DNA of 64,000 nucleotides from positions 1,674,001 to 1,738,000 of the forward strand of contig JAXGOI010000001.1 in NCBI GenBank assembly GCA_040767605.1, in the 5' to 3' direction. Each line of letters begins with the position of its first letter. Position 1 is the first letter of the stretch. Origin of the DNA: JAXGOI01 sp040767605. GTDB taxonomy: Bacteria; Bacillota; Dehalobacteriia; UBA4068. Below the pieces are notes generated by a model, which searched no databases, was not told the DNA's origin, and saw nothing but the letters and a program-made list of their open reading frames with translations. The translations under genes were made by a program, and so were the position numbers. Shown here one piece after another: positions 1 through 8,833 of this stretch.

Positions 1-43
1 CGGGACGCAGAGGCCGAAGGTTCGAATCCTTTCGCCCCGACCA
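1..43 (+). tRNA. tRNA-Pro(CGG), 3' portion, cut by window start
   Basis: Only the 3' part is present. The T arm (positions 16-32, stem GAAGG/CCTTT around TTCGAAT), the acceptor 3' strand CGCCCCG, discriminator A and an encoded CCA are readable. Counting back through a five-base variable loop and the stem CGCAG puts CGGGA at anticodon-loop positions 34-38, so the anticodon reads CGG (proline) with G37, as is usual for tRNA-Pro. The CCCCG-A-CCA end also fits proline tRNAs. The anticodon assignment assumes a normal 7-base loop because the 5' half lies outside the window. Confidence 0.85.
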
Positions 44-51
44 TAAAAAAG

Positions 52-83
52 GCCTGATATCAGCTAGGATATCGGGCTTTATT
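52..83 (+). terminator. Intrinsic terminator after tRNA-Pro
   Basis: A 10-bp stem (52-61 with 68-77, one G-T wobble) and a six-base loop are followed by TTTATTATT, directly behind the tRNA CCA end. Confidence 0.75.
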
Positions 84-267
84 ATTTAAAAGTACCCGTT
101 TTATTTTAATGCTTTATTAAAATATAATTTAGCGCTTTTGCTGCCCTTGTTATTTGCTCTTGGGCTTCATTCTCGTATACGCCAAAAGTAATCCTAAATA
201 GGCGGCGGCAAAAGCTTATAAAAAGTAAAGGTTTTAAGAAGGCGGCTATTATTCTTAAGCGGTTTTC

Positions 268-1359
268 CTAATTGCCTTCCGCCTTTTGGCCCGGGGTATT
301 CTCCGGGTCTTCCTCCGGGGCATTATAAAGGCTCAGGGCGGGTAAGGCCAGAGAGATGCCTGTACTCCGGGCGGCTTTTAAAATTTCAAGGTTAATTCTT
401 TCTTTTACCTCAAGCATATGGCTGTAATTAGCCACGGTAAAATAGCAAATAAATATTTCTAGAGCGGAATCTCCAAAATTATCAAACCTTACTATAGCTC
501 CGTCTTCTATTATATCCGGGTCCGATTTTAAGATTTGCTTTATTCTTTCGGTGTAGGCCAGAATTTTTTCCGGCGGGGTGGAATAAATTATTCTGATCTT
601 AAAGGCCACCCGCCTGTTTAGCCTTCGGGTGGCATTGGCTATAATCCCGGCGGCAAGCTTGGAATTGGGTATGGAAATAATTGATTGATCCAAAGCCCTT
701 ATTTGGCTGCTTCTTAAGCCTACCCTAATTACCGTCCCCATTATGCCTTCCGTTTCAACCCAATCCCCAATTTCAAAGGGTTTATCCAGCATTATGGCAA
801 TACTTCCGAAAAGATTGGCGGCGGTATCCTGAGCCGCTAGGGCTATAGCCAACCCCCCAATGCCCAGCCCTGCAATAAGGCCGGTAATATCCTTAACCCA
901 AAGAGAAAGTATGGTAAAAATTCCAATTACAACTATGGTAAATTTTATTGCCCCGGCTATATAATTTGCGGCATTAGGGTCTACCTTAAGCTCTTTTTTA
1001 CCGGCATTATTAATAATTAACCCTGCCGCAAGCCCCGCGGCATAATATAAGGCAATAAAAGATGTAATTAAAAAAACCGAGGAAAGTATATTTGCCCAAA
1101 CCAAATAGTATTTTGGGGAGGGCTGAATATATTCAAGGGCAAGCCTTGCCGGGCCGGAAACCAGCATAAGAGAAAAGGGCTTTAGCATTGTATTGCAAAT
1201 AAGCCTGTAATGCTCGGGGTTATTTTTTTTGCGCCCGGAAAAGATAATTCTCAGTAAGCCCCTGGCCAAAGGGCGGCGCAGGAGAATAATAATTAAAAGC
1301 ACGGTTAAAGAAGCTATTATGGGGAGATAATCTTTAATTTGCCAATAAATTTGAGCCAT
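268..1359 (-). CDS. Small-conductance mechanosensitive channel, MscS family
   Basis: This 363-residue membrane protein probably opens under membrane tension and releases solutes during hypo-osmotic shock. It has several N-terminal hydrophobic segments. The third, pore-lining-like segment has Gly/Ala spacing (DITGLIAGLGIGGLAIALAA, about residues 157-176) and leads straight into the MscS beta domain (DKPFEIGDWVE, GTVIRVGLRSSQIR, SIPNSKL). That order is diagnostic for MscS-type channels. An AAGGGGT ribosome-binding site precedes the ATG. It stands alone on the minus strand, divergent from argH. The Pro/Glu-rich C-terminus is short. Family assignment is firm; ion preference is unknown. Confidence 0.93.
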   Translation of the reverse strand: MAQIYWQIKDYLPIIASLTVLLIIILLRRPLARGLLRIIFSGRKKNNPEHYRLICNTMLKPFSLMLVSGPARLALEYIQPSPKYYLVWANILSSVFLITSFIALYYAAGLAAGLIINNAGKKELKVDPNAANYIAGAIKFTIVVIGIFTILSLWVKDITGLIAGLGIGGLAIALAAQDTAANLFGSIAIMLDKPFEIGDWVETEGIMGTVIRVGLRSSQIRALDQSIISIPNSKLAAGIIANATRRLNRRVAFKIRIIYSTPPEKILAYTERIKQILKSDPDIIEDGAIVRFDNFGDSALEIFICYFTVANYSHMLEVKERINLEILKAARSTGISLALPALSLYNAPEEDPENTPGQKAEGN

Positions 1360-1448
1360 TTATTTACCCCTTAAAATTATTTTTAAGGCCTTATTCTTAA
1401 AAGCATATATCATTATATATTATAGTAACAAAAAACCGCCCAAACTGC

Positions 1449-1479
1449 CAGAGCTTAATTAAAATAAGCTCTGTTTTTT
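1449..1479 (+). terminator. Orphan rho-independent terminator/attenuator upstream of argH
   Basis: CAGAGCTTA (1449-1457) pairs perfectly with TAAGCTCTG (1465-1473) and is followed by six T residues. No plus-strand gene precedes it: the tRNA unit already terminated near position 83, and mscS runs the other way. It therefore probably ends a short leader or small transcript started just upstream, and could attenuate argH. Confidence 0.7.
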
Positions 1480-1582
1480 GCTTTAGGCGCCGCTATTGCC
1501 TAAACTCTTCATTCTATGTTAAAATTGATTAGAAATTAATTGAAATTAAATAAATCTAGATTATTTTTTGAGGAGAATTAAT

Positions 1583-2965
1583 ATGAAATTATGGGGCGGC
1601 CGCTTTTCAAAGGGTACGGATAAACTGGTAGAGGATTTTCATTCCTCTATTTCTTTTGACCAAAGGCTTTATCAGGAAGATATTTTAGGTTCTTTAGCCC
1701 ATAGTAAAATGTTGGCCGCTTGCGGCATAATCAGCCCTGAGGAGGCCGAAAAAATTAAAGAAGGGCTTTTGGAGGTTTTGGAGGATATTAAAAGCGGCCG
1801 GGCGGGTTTTGAAATATCCGCCGAGGATATTCATATGAATATTGAAAAGCTTTTAACCGAAAAAATCGGTGCCGCCGGCAAAAAGCTCCATACGGCCCGC
1901 AGCCGTAATGATCAAATCGCCACCGATACAAAGCTTTATTTAAAAAAAGAAATTAAGGCTGTTTTAGAGCTTATTTTTAAGCTCCAAAAAACCCTGACAG
2001 AAATGTCTTTTAATCATTTAAATACCGTAATGCCTGGTTATACCCATTTACAAAAGGCTCAGCCAATAACTTTTGCCTATCATATTATGGCCTATTTTCA
2101 GATGTTTGCCCGGGATTATCATAGGCTTACGGATTGCCTGAGGCGTATGGATTCCTCCCCTTTGGGTTCCGGGGCCCTGGCGGGGACAACCTTTCCCATT
2201 GACAGAGAAATGACCTGTAAGGAGCTGGGTTTTGCTGAAACCGCCTCTAATGCTATGGACGGCGTATCCGACAGGGATTATGCAATAGAATTTGCCGCCG
2301 CAGCCTCTATAATTATGATGCATCTTTCCCGCTTTTGCGAGGAGATTATTCTCTGGTCCAGCAATGAGTTTAACTTTATTAAGCTGGATGATGCCTATAG
2401 TACAGGCTCTTCCATAATGCCCCAAAAGAAAAACCCCGATGTTGCCGAATTAATCCGGGGGAAAACAGGCCGGGTTTACGGCAGCCTTATGGCATTACTC
2501 ACAATTATGAAGGGCCTGCCTTTGGCCTATAATAAAGATATGCAGGAAGATAAAGAGGCCCTTTTTGATGTAATTGATACCCTTAAGGGCTGCCTTATGG
2601 TTTTTACTCCCATGCTTGCCACCCTTAAGGTTAATCATGAAAAAATGCGCGAAAGCGCCCGGGGCGGTTTTATTAATGCCACGGATATGGCGGATTATTT
2701 AGCCGCCCGAGATTTACCCTTTAGAGAGGCTCATGAAATTGTAGGGCGGATTGTTCTTTACTGTGAGGAAAGGGGCATGGCCTTAGACGACTTAAACCTC
2801 CGGGAAATGCAGAGCTTTTCCCCCGTTTTTGGCGAAGATATTTTTGAGGCCATTTCAATAGAAAATTGCGTAAATGCCCGGCGCTCTTTAGGAGGCCCCG
2901 CGCCGGAAATGGTTATGCTTCAAATAGAGGAGGCAAAAAACTGGCTTTTAAAAAGGCAGGCCTAG
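1583..2965 (+). CDS. argH: Argininosuccinate lyase
   Basis: It cleaves argininosuccinate to arginine and fumarate, the last step of arginine synthesis. The 460-residue product begins KLWGGRFSKGTD, as is typical for ArgH. It carries HTARSRNDQIATD (substrate binding) and the fumarase/aspartase-superfamily signature GSSIMPQKKNPD, whose serine is the catalytic residue. The ATG at 1583 is preferred over the in-frame TTG at 1568, because GAGGAG lies between them at normal spacing. argG is not adjacent, so argH is separated from the rest of the pathway here; an ArgA-like acetyltransferase lies about 13 kb downstream. Length and motifs are normal. Confidence 0.97.
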   Translation: MKLWGGRFSKGTDKLVEDFHSSISFDQRLYQEDILGSLAHSKMLAACGIISPEEAEKIKEGLLEVLEDIKSGRAGFEISAEDIHMNIEKLLTEKIGAAGKKLHTARSRNDQIATDTKLYLKKEIKAVLELIFKLQKTLTEMSFNHLNTVMPGYTHLQKAQPITFAYHIMAYFQMFARDYHRLTDCLRRMDSSPLGSGALAGTTFPIDREMTCKELGFAETASNAMDGVSDRDYAIEFAAAASIIMMHLSRFCEEIILWSSNEFNFIKLDDAYSTGSSIMPQKKNPDVAELIRGKTGRVYGSLMALLTIMKGLPLAYNKDMQEDKEALFDVIDTLKGCLMVFTPMLATLKVNHEKMRESARGGFINATDMADYLAARDLPFREAHEIVGRIVLYCEERGMALDDLNLREMQSFSPVFGEDIFEAISIENCVNARRSLGGPAPEMVMLQIEEAKNWLLKRQA

Positions 2966-3180
2966 TTTTGTTTTAGGAATAAATTAGAATTGCTTATTAT
3001 AATTTAGGGGCTTATAATATTTAAATGAAATGGCGGGGGCTATTTAAAAAACCCCGCAGTATATACCCGGGCTTAAAATGCTAAAGATACGGCGGTAAAA
3101 CTTAATTTTGTTTTGCCCGGCTTTAAGGCCCAAGGCAAAAGATATAAGGGATTAAGACAAGTAGGAAGGAAGAATGGTAA

Positions 3181-4479
3181 ATGAAAATCTGGAACCCCGA
3201 AAGAGAGTGTGCCCCCCGTAAGCAAATAGAAGAATGGCAGCTGGCGGCTTTAAAAAATACGGTGCAAAGAATGTGGGATAGGGTTTTACCTTATCGCAAA
3301 AAAATGGAGGAGGCGGGGGTAAGGCCCGAGCATATTAAAAAACTTAAGGATTTAGCCCTCCTGCCCTTTACGGTTAAAACAGATTTACGGGATAATTACC
3401 CCTTTGGTTTATTTGCCGTACCTAAGGAGGAAGTAGTTCGCCTCCATGCCAGCAGCGGCACTACGGGTAAACCCATAGTAGTAGGCTATACTAAAAACGA
3501 TTTAAATCTTTGGACGGGGCTGGTTGCCCGTATGGTAACTATGGCCAGCGTACATAAGGGAGATACCGCCCAGGTTTCCTTTGGCTACGGCCTTTTTACC
3601 GGGGGCTTCGGCCTTCATTACGGTTTAGAGCGGGTGGGAGCCGCCGTTATTCCAATTTCCGGCGGTAATACCGAGAAGCAATTAATGCTTATGCAGGATT
3701 TTGGGACAACCGCCCTTATTGCCACTCCCTCTTATGCCCTTCATTTGGCGGAAAAAGCTGAGGAATTGGGCTATGATTTATCAAAAATGCCTTTAAGGGT
3801 GGGGCTTTTCGGCGGAGAGCCCTGGAGTGAGGAAATGCGTATTCAGTTGGAGAAGCGCCTTTCTATTATTGCCACGGATAATTACGGCCTCTCTGAGGTT
3901 TTAGGGCCGGGGCTTGCCGGGGAATGTGTTTTTGCCCTGGGGCAGCATATTGCGGAGGATCATTTTATTGCAGAAACCATAGACCCGGATACAGGTGAGG
4001 TTTTACCCCCCGGCAGCGAGGGGGAGCTGGTTTTTACCAGCCTGGATAAAGAGGCCTTCCCGGTTATCCGCTACCGTACAAAGGATATTTCCGTTATAAA
4101 TCAGGAGCCCTGCCCCTGCGGGCGTACTTTAGCCAGAATGAAAAAGGTAACCGGCCGCACGGATGATATGATGATAATCCGGGGGGTAAATATATTCCCC
4201 TCTCAAATTGAAAGCGTTTTATTGACTATCAGGGGAATTGGCCCCCAATATCAAATTCATATTTACCGCCGCAATTATCTGGATGAGCTTGAAATTCGGG
4301 TAGAGCTGGCAGACGGTGCCCTTTTAGAGCATTATGGCGAGCTTGAGGCCCTAAGCGGCACTATCCGGGCTAAGCTTTACAGTATACTTGGTATTCATTG
4401 CCGTATTCGTTTAGTAGAGCCTTTTACATTTGAGCGTACGGCAGGCAAGGCAAAAAGAGTTTTTGATCATCGTAACTAA
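3181..4479 (+). CDS. paaK: Phenylacetate-CoA ligase (arylacetate-CoA ligase)
   Basis: This AMP-forming ligase converts phenylacetate or a related arylacetate plus CoA and ATP to the CoA thioester; it could also run in reverse in fermenters. The 432-residue protein has the adenylation P-loop SSGTTGKPIVVGYT (about residues 90-104), the conserved GLFGGEPWSEEMR and DNYGLSE blocks, RYRTKDI, and the C-terminal hinge GRTDDMMIIRGVNIFPSQIE typical of the PaaK family. The AGGAAGGA ribosome-binding site sits 9-10 bases upstream of the ATG. The gene is followed 115 bp later by iorAB. In many anaerobes the pair oxidises aromatic amino-acid-derived pyruvates to arylacetyl-CoA and arylacetate. Exact substrate is inferred. 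Confidence 0.92.
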   Translation: MKIWNPERECAPRKQIEEWQLAALKNTVQRMWDRVLPYRKKMEEAGVRPEHIKKLKDLALLPFTVKTDLRDNYPFGLFAVPKEEVVRLHASSGTTGKPIVVGYTKNDLNLWTGLVARMVTMASVHKGDTAQVSFGYGLFTGGFGLHYGLERVGAAVIPISGGNTEKQLMLMQDFGTTALIATPSYALHLAEKAEELGYDLSKMPLRVGLFGGEPWSEEMRIQLEKRLSIIATDNYGLSEVLGPGLAGECVFALGQHIAEDHFIAETIDPDTGEVLPPGSEGELVFTSLDKEAFPVIRYRTKDISVINQEPCPCGRTLARMKKVTGRTDDMMIIRGVNIFPSQIESVLLTIRGIGPQYQIHIYRRNYLDELEIRVELADGALLEHYGELEALSGTIRAKLYSILGIHCRIRLVEPFTFERTAGKAKRVFDHRN

Positions 4480-4594
4480 GTTAATAATTAATAAAAATCG
4501 GTATAAATAAAAAAACATACTCACTTATATATTTAAAAGCAAAATATAAAAAACGGTATATAAATAAGCCGGTGTATAAAAAGGAGGATTTTCA

Positions 4595-6358
4595 TTGTCA
4601 AAGTTACTTTTAACGGGCAATGAGGCTGTGGCCCGTGGTGCATGGGAGGCTGGGGTAAGGGTAGTTTCCGCTTATCCGGGAACCCCCAGTACAGAAATTA
4701 CTGAAAATGCGGCAAAATATAAAGAAATTTATGCCGAATGGGCGCCTAATGAAAAAGTAGCTCTGGAGGTGGCTTTAGGGGCCTCCATTGGGGGAGGGCG
4801 CAGCCTTGCGGCTATGAAGCATGTGGGGCTTAATGTAGCGGCGGACCCTCTTTTTACCGCTGCCTATACCGGGGTAAACGGCGGCCTTATTATAGTTTCT
4901 GCAGATGACCCGGGAATGCACAGCTCTCAGAACGAGCAGGATAACCGCCATTACGGCCGGGCTGCTAAAGTTCCGGTTATAGAGCCCTCAGACAGCGGCG
5001 AGGCTTTGGAATATACTAAAAAAGCCTTTGCTCTCAGCGAGGAATTCGATACCCCTGTTATTTTACGCCTTACAACCAGAATTGCCCATGGGCGTTCTTT
5101 GGTTGAGGTTGGCCAAAGGGAGGAAATTGCCCTTAAGCTCTATGAAAAAAATGTGCCTAAATATGTAATGGTTCCGGCTAATGCCCGTGTTCGCCATATT
5201 GATGTGGAAAAAAGGCTGGAGAATTTAGCCGCCTTTGGAGAAAGCTCCGATTTAAACCGGGTAGAAATGGGAGATACCTCTTACGGCATAATTTGCAGCG
5301 GGGCTGTTTACCAATATGTTAAAGAGGCCCTTCCCAATGCCAGTATTTTAAAGCTGGGGATAACCTTCCCTCTGCCTAAAAAACTGATTTTTGATTTTGC
5401 CTCAAAAGTAGAAACTCTTTATATTATTGAGGAGCTTGAGCCCTTTATTGAAGATACCGTTAAAGCCTGGGGGATTAAAACCCATGGCAAGGATATTTTA
5501 TCTAATATTGGGGAAATTTTCCCCGCGGAAATCGGCCAAAAGCTGGCCGAGAAAGAGCAGGGAGCCTTTGGAGATATTAAGGGTATACCCGTACGCTCCC
5601 CCGTTATGTGCGCCGGCTGCCCCCATAGAGGATTATTTTATATTCTCCATAAGCTTAAGCTTACGGTAACCGGGGATATCGGCTGCTATACTTTAGCCAG
5701 TATGCCTCCCCTTTCCTCCATAGATACAACTATTTGCATGGGGGCCTCCATTGGTACGGCTCATGGCATGGAAAAGGCCAGGGGCAGGGAGGCAAATGCC
5801 CGCACCGTTGCGGTACTGGGGGAATCTACTTTTATTCACTCGGGGATTACAGGGCTTATTAATGTGGTTTATAATCAGTCAAATATAACCACGATTATTT
5901 TGGATAATAGTATTACCGCTATGACAGGCCACCAGCATAACCCGGCCAGCGGCTTAAATGCCAAGGGAGAGCCGGCGCCGGCTTTAGATTTACCCGGTTT
6001 GGTAAAGGCCTGCGGGATTAAGCATATAGAGGTGGTAGATCCTTTTAATCTTAAGGCGGTGGAAAAGGCTATGAAAGATGCTTTGGCCTTCCCCGGCCCG
6101 GCTGTTGTAATAACCAAGCGCCCCTGTGCCTTATTGGATAAAAAGAGTAAAAAACCCCCTTATTTTATTGATGAAAGCAAATGTATAGGCTGCAGAATTT
6201 GCATGGGGCTGGGCTGCCCGGCCTTAGGGATGAAAACCGATGCCTTAAATAAGCCTAAAGCCGTTATTGAGGCCACTCAATGCGTCGGCTGCGGTCTTTG
6301 CGCCTCAGTTTGCCCCCAAAAGGCAATTATACAGCAGGAGGTGCCTTGCCATGAGTAA
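4595..6358 (+). CDS. iorA: Indolepyruvate ferredoxin oxidoreductase, alpha subunit
   Basis: This TPP-dependent subunit decarboxylates aryl-pyruvates oxidatively to arylacetyl-CoA, passing electrons to ferredoxin. The 587-residue order fits IorA. An N-terminal pyrimidine-binding domain (YPGTPSTEI near residue 28) comes first, then a TPP domain (GDIGCYTL, LDNSITAMTGHQHNP). Two C-terminal [4Fe-4S] motifs follow: CIGCRICMGLGCP at about 531-543, whose last interval is slightly expanded, and CVGCGLCASVCP at about 566-577. Translation starts at TTG (4595), seven to eight bases behind AAGGAGG. The stop overlaps the start of iorB by 8 bp, implying coupling. A fermentative aromatic amino-acid role is inferred with the paaK neighbour. 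Confidence 0.96.
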   Translation: MSKLLLTGNEAVARGAWEAGVRVVSAYPGTPSTEITENAAKYKEIYAEWAPNEKVALEVALGASIGGGRSLAAMKHVGLNVAADPLFTAAYTGVNGGLIIVSADDPGMHSSQNEQDNRHYGRAAKVPVIEPSDSGEALEYTKKAFALSEEFDTPVILRLTTRIAHGRSLVEVGQREEIALKLYEKNVPKYVMVPANARVRHIDVEKRLENLAAFGESSDLNRVEMGDTSYGIICSGAVYQYVKEALPNASILKLGITFPLPKKLIFDFASKVETLYIIEELEPFIEDTVKAWGIKTHGKDILSNIGEIFPAEIGQKLAEKEQGAFGDIKGIPVRSPVMCAGCPHRGLFYILHKLKLTVTGDIGCYTLASMPPLSSIDTTICMGASIGTAHGMEKARGREANARTVAVLGESTFIHSGITGLINVVYNQSNITTIILDNSITAMTGHQHNPASGLNAKGEPAPALDLPGLVKACGIKHIEVVDPFNLKAVEKAMKDALAFPGPAVVITKRPCALLDKKSKKPPYFIDESKCIGCRICMGLGCPALGMKTDALNKPKAVIEATQCVGCGLCASVCPQKAIIQQEVPCHE

Positions 6359-6929
6359 AAAAGAATATAATATTTTAGTAGTCGGCGTAGGGGGGCAGGG
6401 CACAATTCTTGCCAGCCGGATTTTAGCCAAAGCCGCTTTAGATTGCGCTTATGATGTAAAAGTTTCGGAAATCCACGGTATGTCTCAAAGGGGGGGCAGC
6501 GTTGCTACTCAGGTTCGCTTCGGGGAGGAGATTTTTGCCCCTATTATAACCCCGGGAACTGTTGACGCAATTATTTCCTTTGAGCGTTTAGAGGCTTTAC
6601 GGGCCTTGGGCTGGTTAAAGCCCGGGGGGATAATTATTGTAAGCCAGCAGGAGCTTATGCCGATGCAGGTTATAACCGGTAAAGCCCAATACCCTCAGGA
6701 TATTACGGAAAGAATAAAAGAAGCCGCCGGAGAAGCCAATTTTATTGACGCCGTAACCCTGGCGAAGGAAGCAGGCAATGTAAAAAGCGCTAACCTTGTT
6801 TTATTGGGCAAGCTTTCCAAAAGCCTGCCCCTGCCTGAAGAAAGCTGGCTTAAGGCCATTGAAGAAATAGTTGCCCCCCATACCCTGGCAATTAATCTTA
6901 AAGCTTTTGAGCTTGGGCGTATGGCATAG
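6351..6929 (+). CDS. iorB: Indolepyruvate ferredoxin oxidoreductase, beta subunit
   Basis: This is the gamma-domain partner of IorA, completing the 2-oxoacid:ferredoxin oxidoreductase. The 192-residue protein starts with a nucleotide/CoA-binding glycine motif (VVGVGGQGTILASRIL) and has the family block EIHGMSQRGGSVATQVR. I chose the ATG at 6351 because it lies behind GCAGGAGG, inside the end of iorA. A longer frame reaching upstream to 6267 only re-reads iorA. A strong terminator follows at 6947, so paaK/iorA/iorB probably form one region of transcription ending here. Confidence 0.96.
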   Translation: MSKKEYNILVVGVGGQGTILASRILAKAALDCAYDVKVSEIHGMSQRGGSVATQVRFGEEIFAPIITPGTVDAIISFERLEALRALGWLKPGGIIIVSQQELMPMQVITGKAQYPQDITERIKEAAGEANFIDAVTLAKEAGNVKSANLVLLGKLSKSLPLPEESWLKAIEEIVAPHTLAINLKAFELGRMA

Positions 6930-6946
6930 GCTAATAAAAATAATTA

Positions 6947-6976
6947 AATAACCCGCCTTAGAGCGGGTTATTTTTT
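6947..6976 (+). terminator. Terminator after iorB
   Basis: A perfect 10-bp stem, AATAACCCGC (6947-6956) with GCGGGTTATT (6963-6972), has a six-base loop and runs into T residues. Confidence 0.9.
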
Positions 6977-7109
6977 AAAGGCCGATATTTTTTAAGCCAA
7001 AGTTTTTAGGTATCATATATTTTAATCAGGATAGAATAAAAACAAACTGTATTAGTATTTTAATAAGCCTAAATTATAAAAATATAAATAATAAAAAACT
7101 TAAATACAG

Positions 7110-7138
7110 TTGTTTAAACCGATATAAAATGGGATAAT
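7110..7138 (+). promoter_or_regulatory. Sigma-A-like promoter for sdaAB
   Basis: TTGTTT (7110-7115) and GATAAT (7133-7138) are spaced by 17 bases, about 40 bases upstream of the sdaAB start. Confidence 0.5.
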
Positions 7139-7180
7139 GGAATATGAAATACGCTTAAAAAAAGATAATTGTGAGGGTTT

Positions 7181-7858
7181 ATGGCCTATACCAGAGAAAA
7201 AAATTACAGCGCCTTTGATATTTTAGGCCCTGCGATGATTGGCCCCTCCAGCTCCCATACGGCAGGGGCTGCTTTGCTTGGGGGTATAGCCTCAAAAATA
7301 GCGGGAGGGGAAATAGGGGAAGTTAATTTTACCCTTTACGGCTCCTTTGCCAAAACCGCCAAAGGCCATGGTACAGACAGGGCGCTTTTAGCCGGAGTTT
7401 TAGGCCTTGCCCCCGATGACCCCTGCCTGAGGGATTCCTATGATTTGGCTAAAAAAAGAGGGCTTAAATATTCATTTTCTTTCTCTTCTAAAGTTATGCC
7501 CCATGCCAATACGGTGGGGATTGCCACAAAAACCGTTGAGGGCAAATGCCGTGAGCTTATAGGGGCCTCCATTGGGGGAGGCAATATTCTCGTAACGGAA
7601 ATAGACGGCCTAGAGCTGGAGCTGACAGGGGAATACCCCAGCATAGTTGTAAGCTATCAGGATGAGCCGGGGGTAATTGCCGGGGTTACTCAAATTCTTT
7701 CCTCTCATAATGTGAATGTAGCCTTTATGAGGGTTTTTCGCCACGGCAAGGGGCAGGATGCCTTTATGGTTATAGAATCCGACGAGCCGGTAATGCCGGA
7801 GGCCATCCGGGAGATTGAAAGCCTGCATAAGCATATAAACGATGTTTTTGCTGTTTAA
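7181..7858 (+). CDS. sdaAB: L-serine dehydratase, iron-sulfur-dependent, beta subunit
   Basis: Together with SdaAA it deaminates L-serine to pyruvate and ammonia. The 225-residue protein has the N-terminal beta-domain signature GPSSSHTAGA (about residues 22-31) and a C-terminal ACT domain (VVSYQDEPGVIAGVTQIL), as in Gram-positive two-subunit enzymes. The ATG is preceded by GTGAGGG. The last codons form the first unit of a 21-bp tandem repeat that continues to the ribosome-binding site of sdaAA. Cotranscription with sdaAA is expected. Confidence 0.95.
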   Translation: MAYTREKNYSAFDILGPAMIGPSSSHTAGAALLGGIASKIAGGEIGEVNFTLYGSFAKTAKGHGTDRALLAGVLGLAPDDPCLRDSYDLAKKRGLKYSFSFSSKVMPHANTVGIATKTVEGKCRELIGASIGGGNILVTEIDGLELELTGEYPSIVVSYQDEPGVIAGVTQILSSHNVNVAFMRVFRHGKGQDAFMVIESDEPVMPEAIREIESLHKHINDVFAV

Positions 7859-7946
7859 AATGATGTTTTTGCCGCATAGAACCATCTTTTTGCTGCATAG
7901 AGCCATCTTTTTGGGGTAGAGAATAGTCTTTTTGCCGTTTAGGAGG
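7842..7946 (+). repeat. Five imperfect 21-bp tandem units between sdaAB and sdaAA
   Basis: Units start at 7842, 7863, 7884, 7905 and 7926, with core ATSTTTTTGCYG. The first unit covers the sdaAB C-terminal codons and stop. The fifth ends in AGGAGG, the ribosome-binding site of sdaAA. The period is a multiple of three. The degenerate units look like an old slippage or duplication array that built the intercistronic spacer. Confidence 0.85.
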
Positions 7947-7953
7947 TAAAAAA

Positions 7954-8832
7954 ATGGATTATAATTTTGCCCGGGGCAGTGATTTGCTGGAAAATTACCC
8001 CGGTTTAAGTATTTCCCAAATTATGCAGGCCAGGGAATGCGCCTTGGCGGAGGAGGAAATTGAAATTCTTCGCCGCCAAATGGCGGAGGTTCTTAAGGTT
8101 ATGCGGGAGGCTGTAAAAAACGGTTTGGAAGGGAATTTGCAATCCATGGGGGGGCTGGTTAAAAATGACGGCGCAAAGCTTTGGGCATATGCCGCAACAA
8201 AACCCGGCCTAATCGGGGGTTGCTTAAATCAGGCTGTTGCCCGCTCTATGGCCGTGGTGGAGTGGAGTGCCTGTATGGGTAAAATTGTAGCCGCCCCCAC
8301 AGCCGGGGCCGGAGGTATTGTGCCGGGGGTATTATTTACCGTTGGGGAGAATTTGGGCTGGGATGACGAAAAACTAATAGACGGCCTTTTTACGGCCTCG
8401 GCTATTGGCTATTTAATTGCCAGAAGAGCTACTCTGTCCGGGGCGGAGGGGGGCTGCCAGGCGGAAACCGGCTCCGGCGCGGCTATGGCCGCCGCCGCTT
8501 TAGTGGAAATGGCGGGGGGCGGCAGCGCCCAGGCTTTAAATGCCGCAGCCATGGCTTTAAAAAATGTTATGGGCCTGGTTTGCGACCCGGTTGCAGGCCT
8601 GGTTGAAAGCCCTTGTATAAAAAGAAATGCCCTTGGGGCCGCAAACGCCCTTATTTGCGCTGAAATGGCCTTGGCGGGCTGCATCAGCCTTATTCCCTTT
8701 GATGAGGTTGTTGAGGCTATGTTTAAAGTGGGTAAAGCAATGCCTTCGGAATTAAGAGAAACCGCCCTTGGGGGTTTGGCGGCTACCCCTACCGCTGTTA
8801 AAATTGCCGATAAATTAAAAGAGCGTAAATAA
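7954..8832 (+). CDS. sdaAA: L-serine dehydratase, iron-sulfur-dependent, alpha subunit
   Basis: This is the catalytic subunit holding the oxygen-labile [4Fe-4S] cluster. The 292-residue protein has the conserved segments APTAGAGGIVPGVL (about 114-127) and SGAEGGCQAETGSGAA (around residue 170), plus the paired cysteines of LVCDPVAGLVESPCIKRN (around 210-225). These supply the three cluster cysteines of the family. The ATG lies eight bases behind AGGAGG. A weak hairpin follows the stop. No anomalies were seen. Confidence 0.96.
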   Translation: MDYNFARGSDLLENYPGLSISQIMQARECALAEEEIEILRRQMAEVLKVMREAVKNGLEGNLQSMGGLVKNDGAKLWAYAATKPGLIGGCLNQAVARSMAVVEWSACMGKIVAAPTAGAGGIVPGVLFTVGENLGWDDEKLIDGLFTASAIGYLIARRATLSGAEGGCQAETGSGAAMAAAALVEMAGGGSAQALNAAAMALKNVMGLVCDPVAGLVESPCIKRNALGAANALICAEMALAGCISLIPFDEVVEAMFKVGKAMPSELRETALGGLAATPTAVKIADKLKERK

Positions 8833-8833
8833 A

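Noticed and set aside
2048..2425. 125-codon minus-strand frame inside argH
   Set aside because: It is wholly antisense to argH, with no ribosome-binding site and no recognisable domain.
7842..7946. Possible CRISPR array or small hydrophobic peptide gene between sdaAB and sdaAA
   Set aside because: The units abut without spacers and are degenerate, and the readable 25-residue peptide is just the repeat translated; no ribosome-binding site precedes it.
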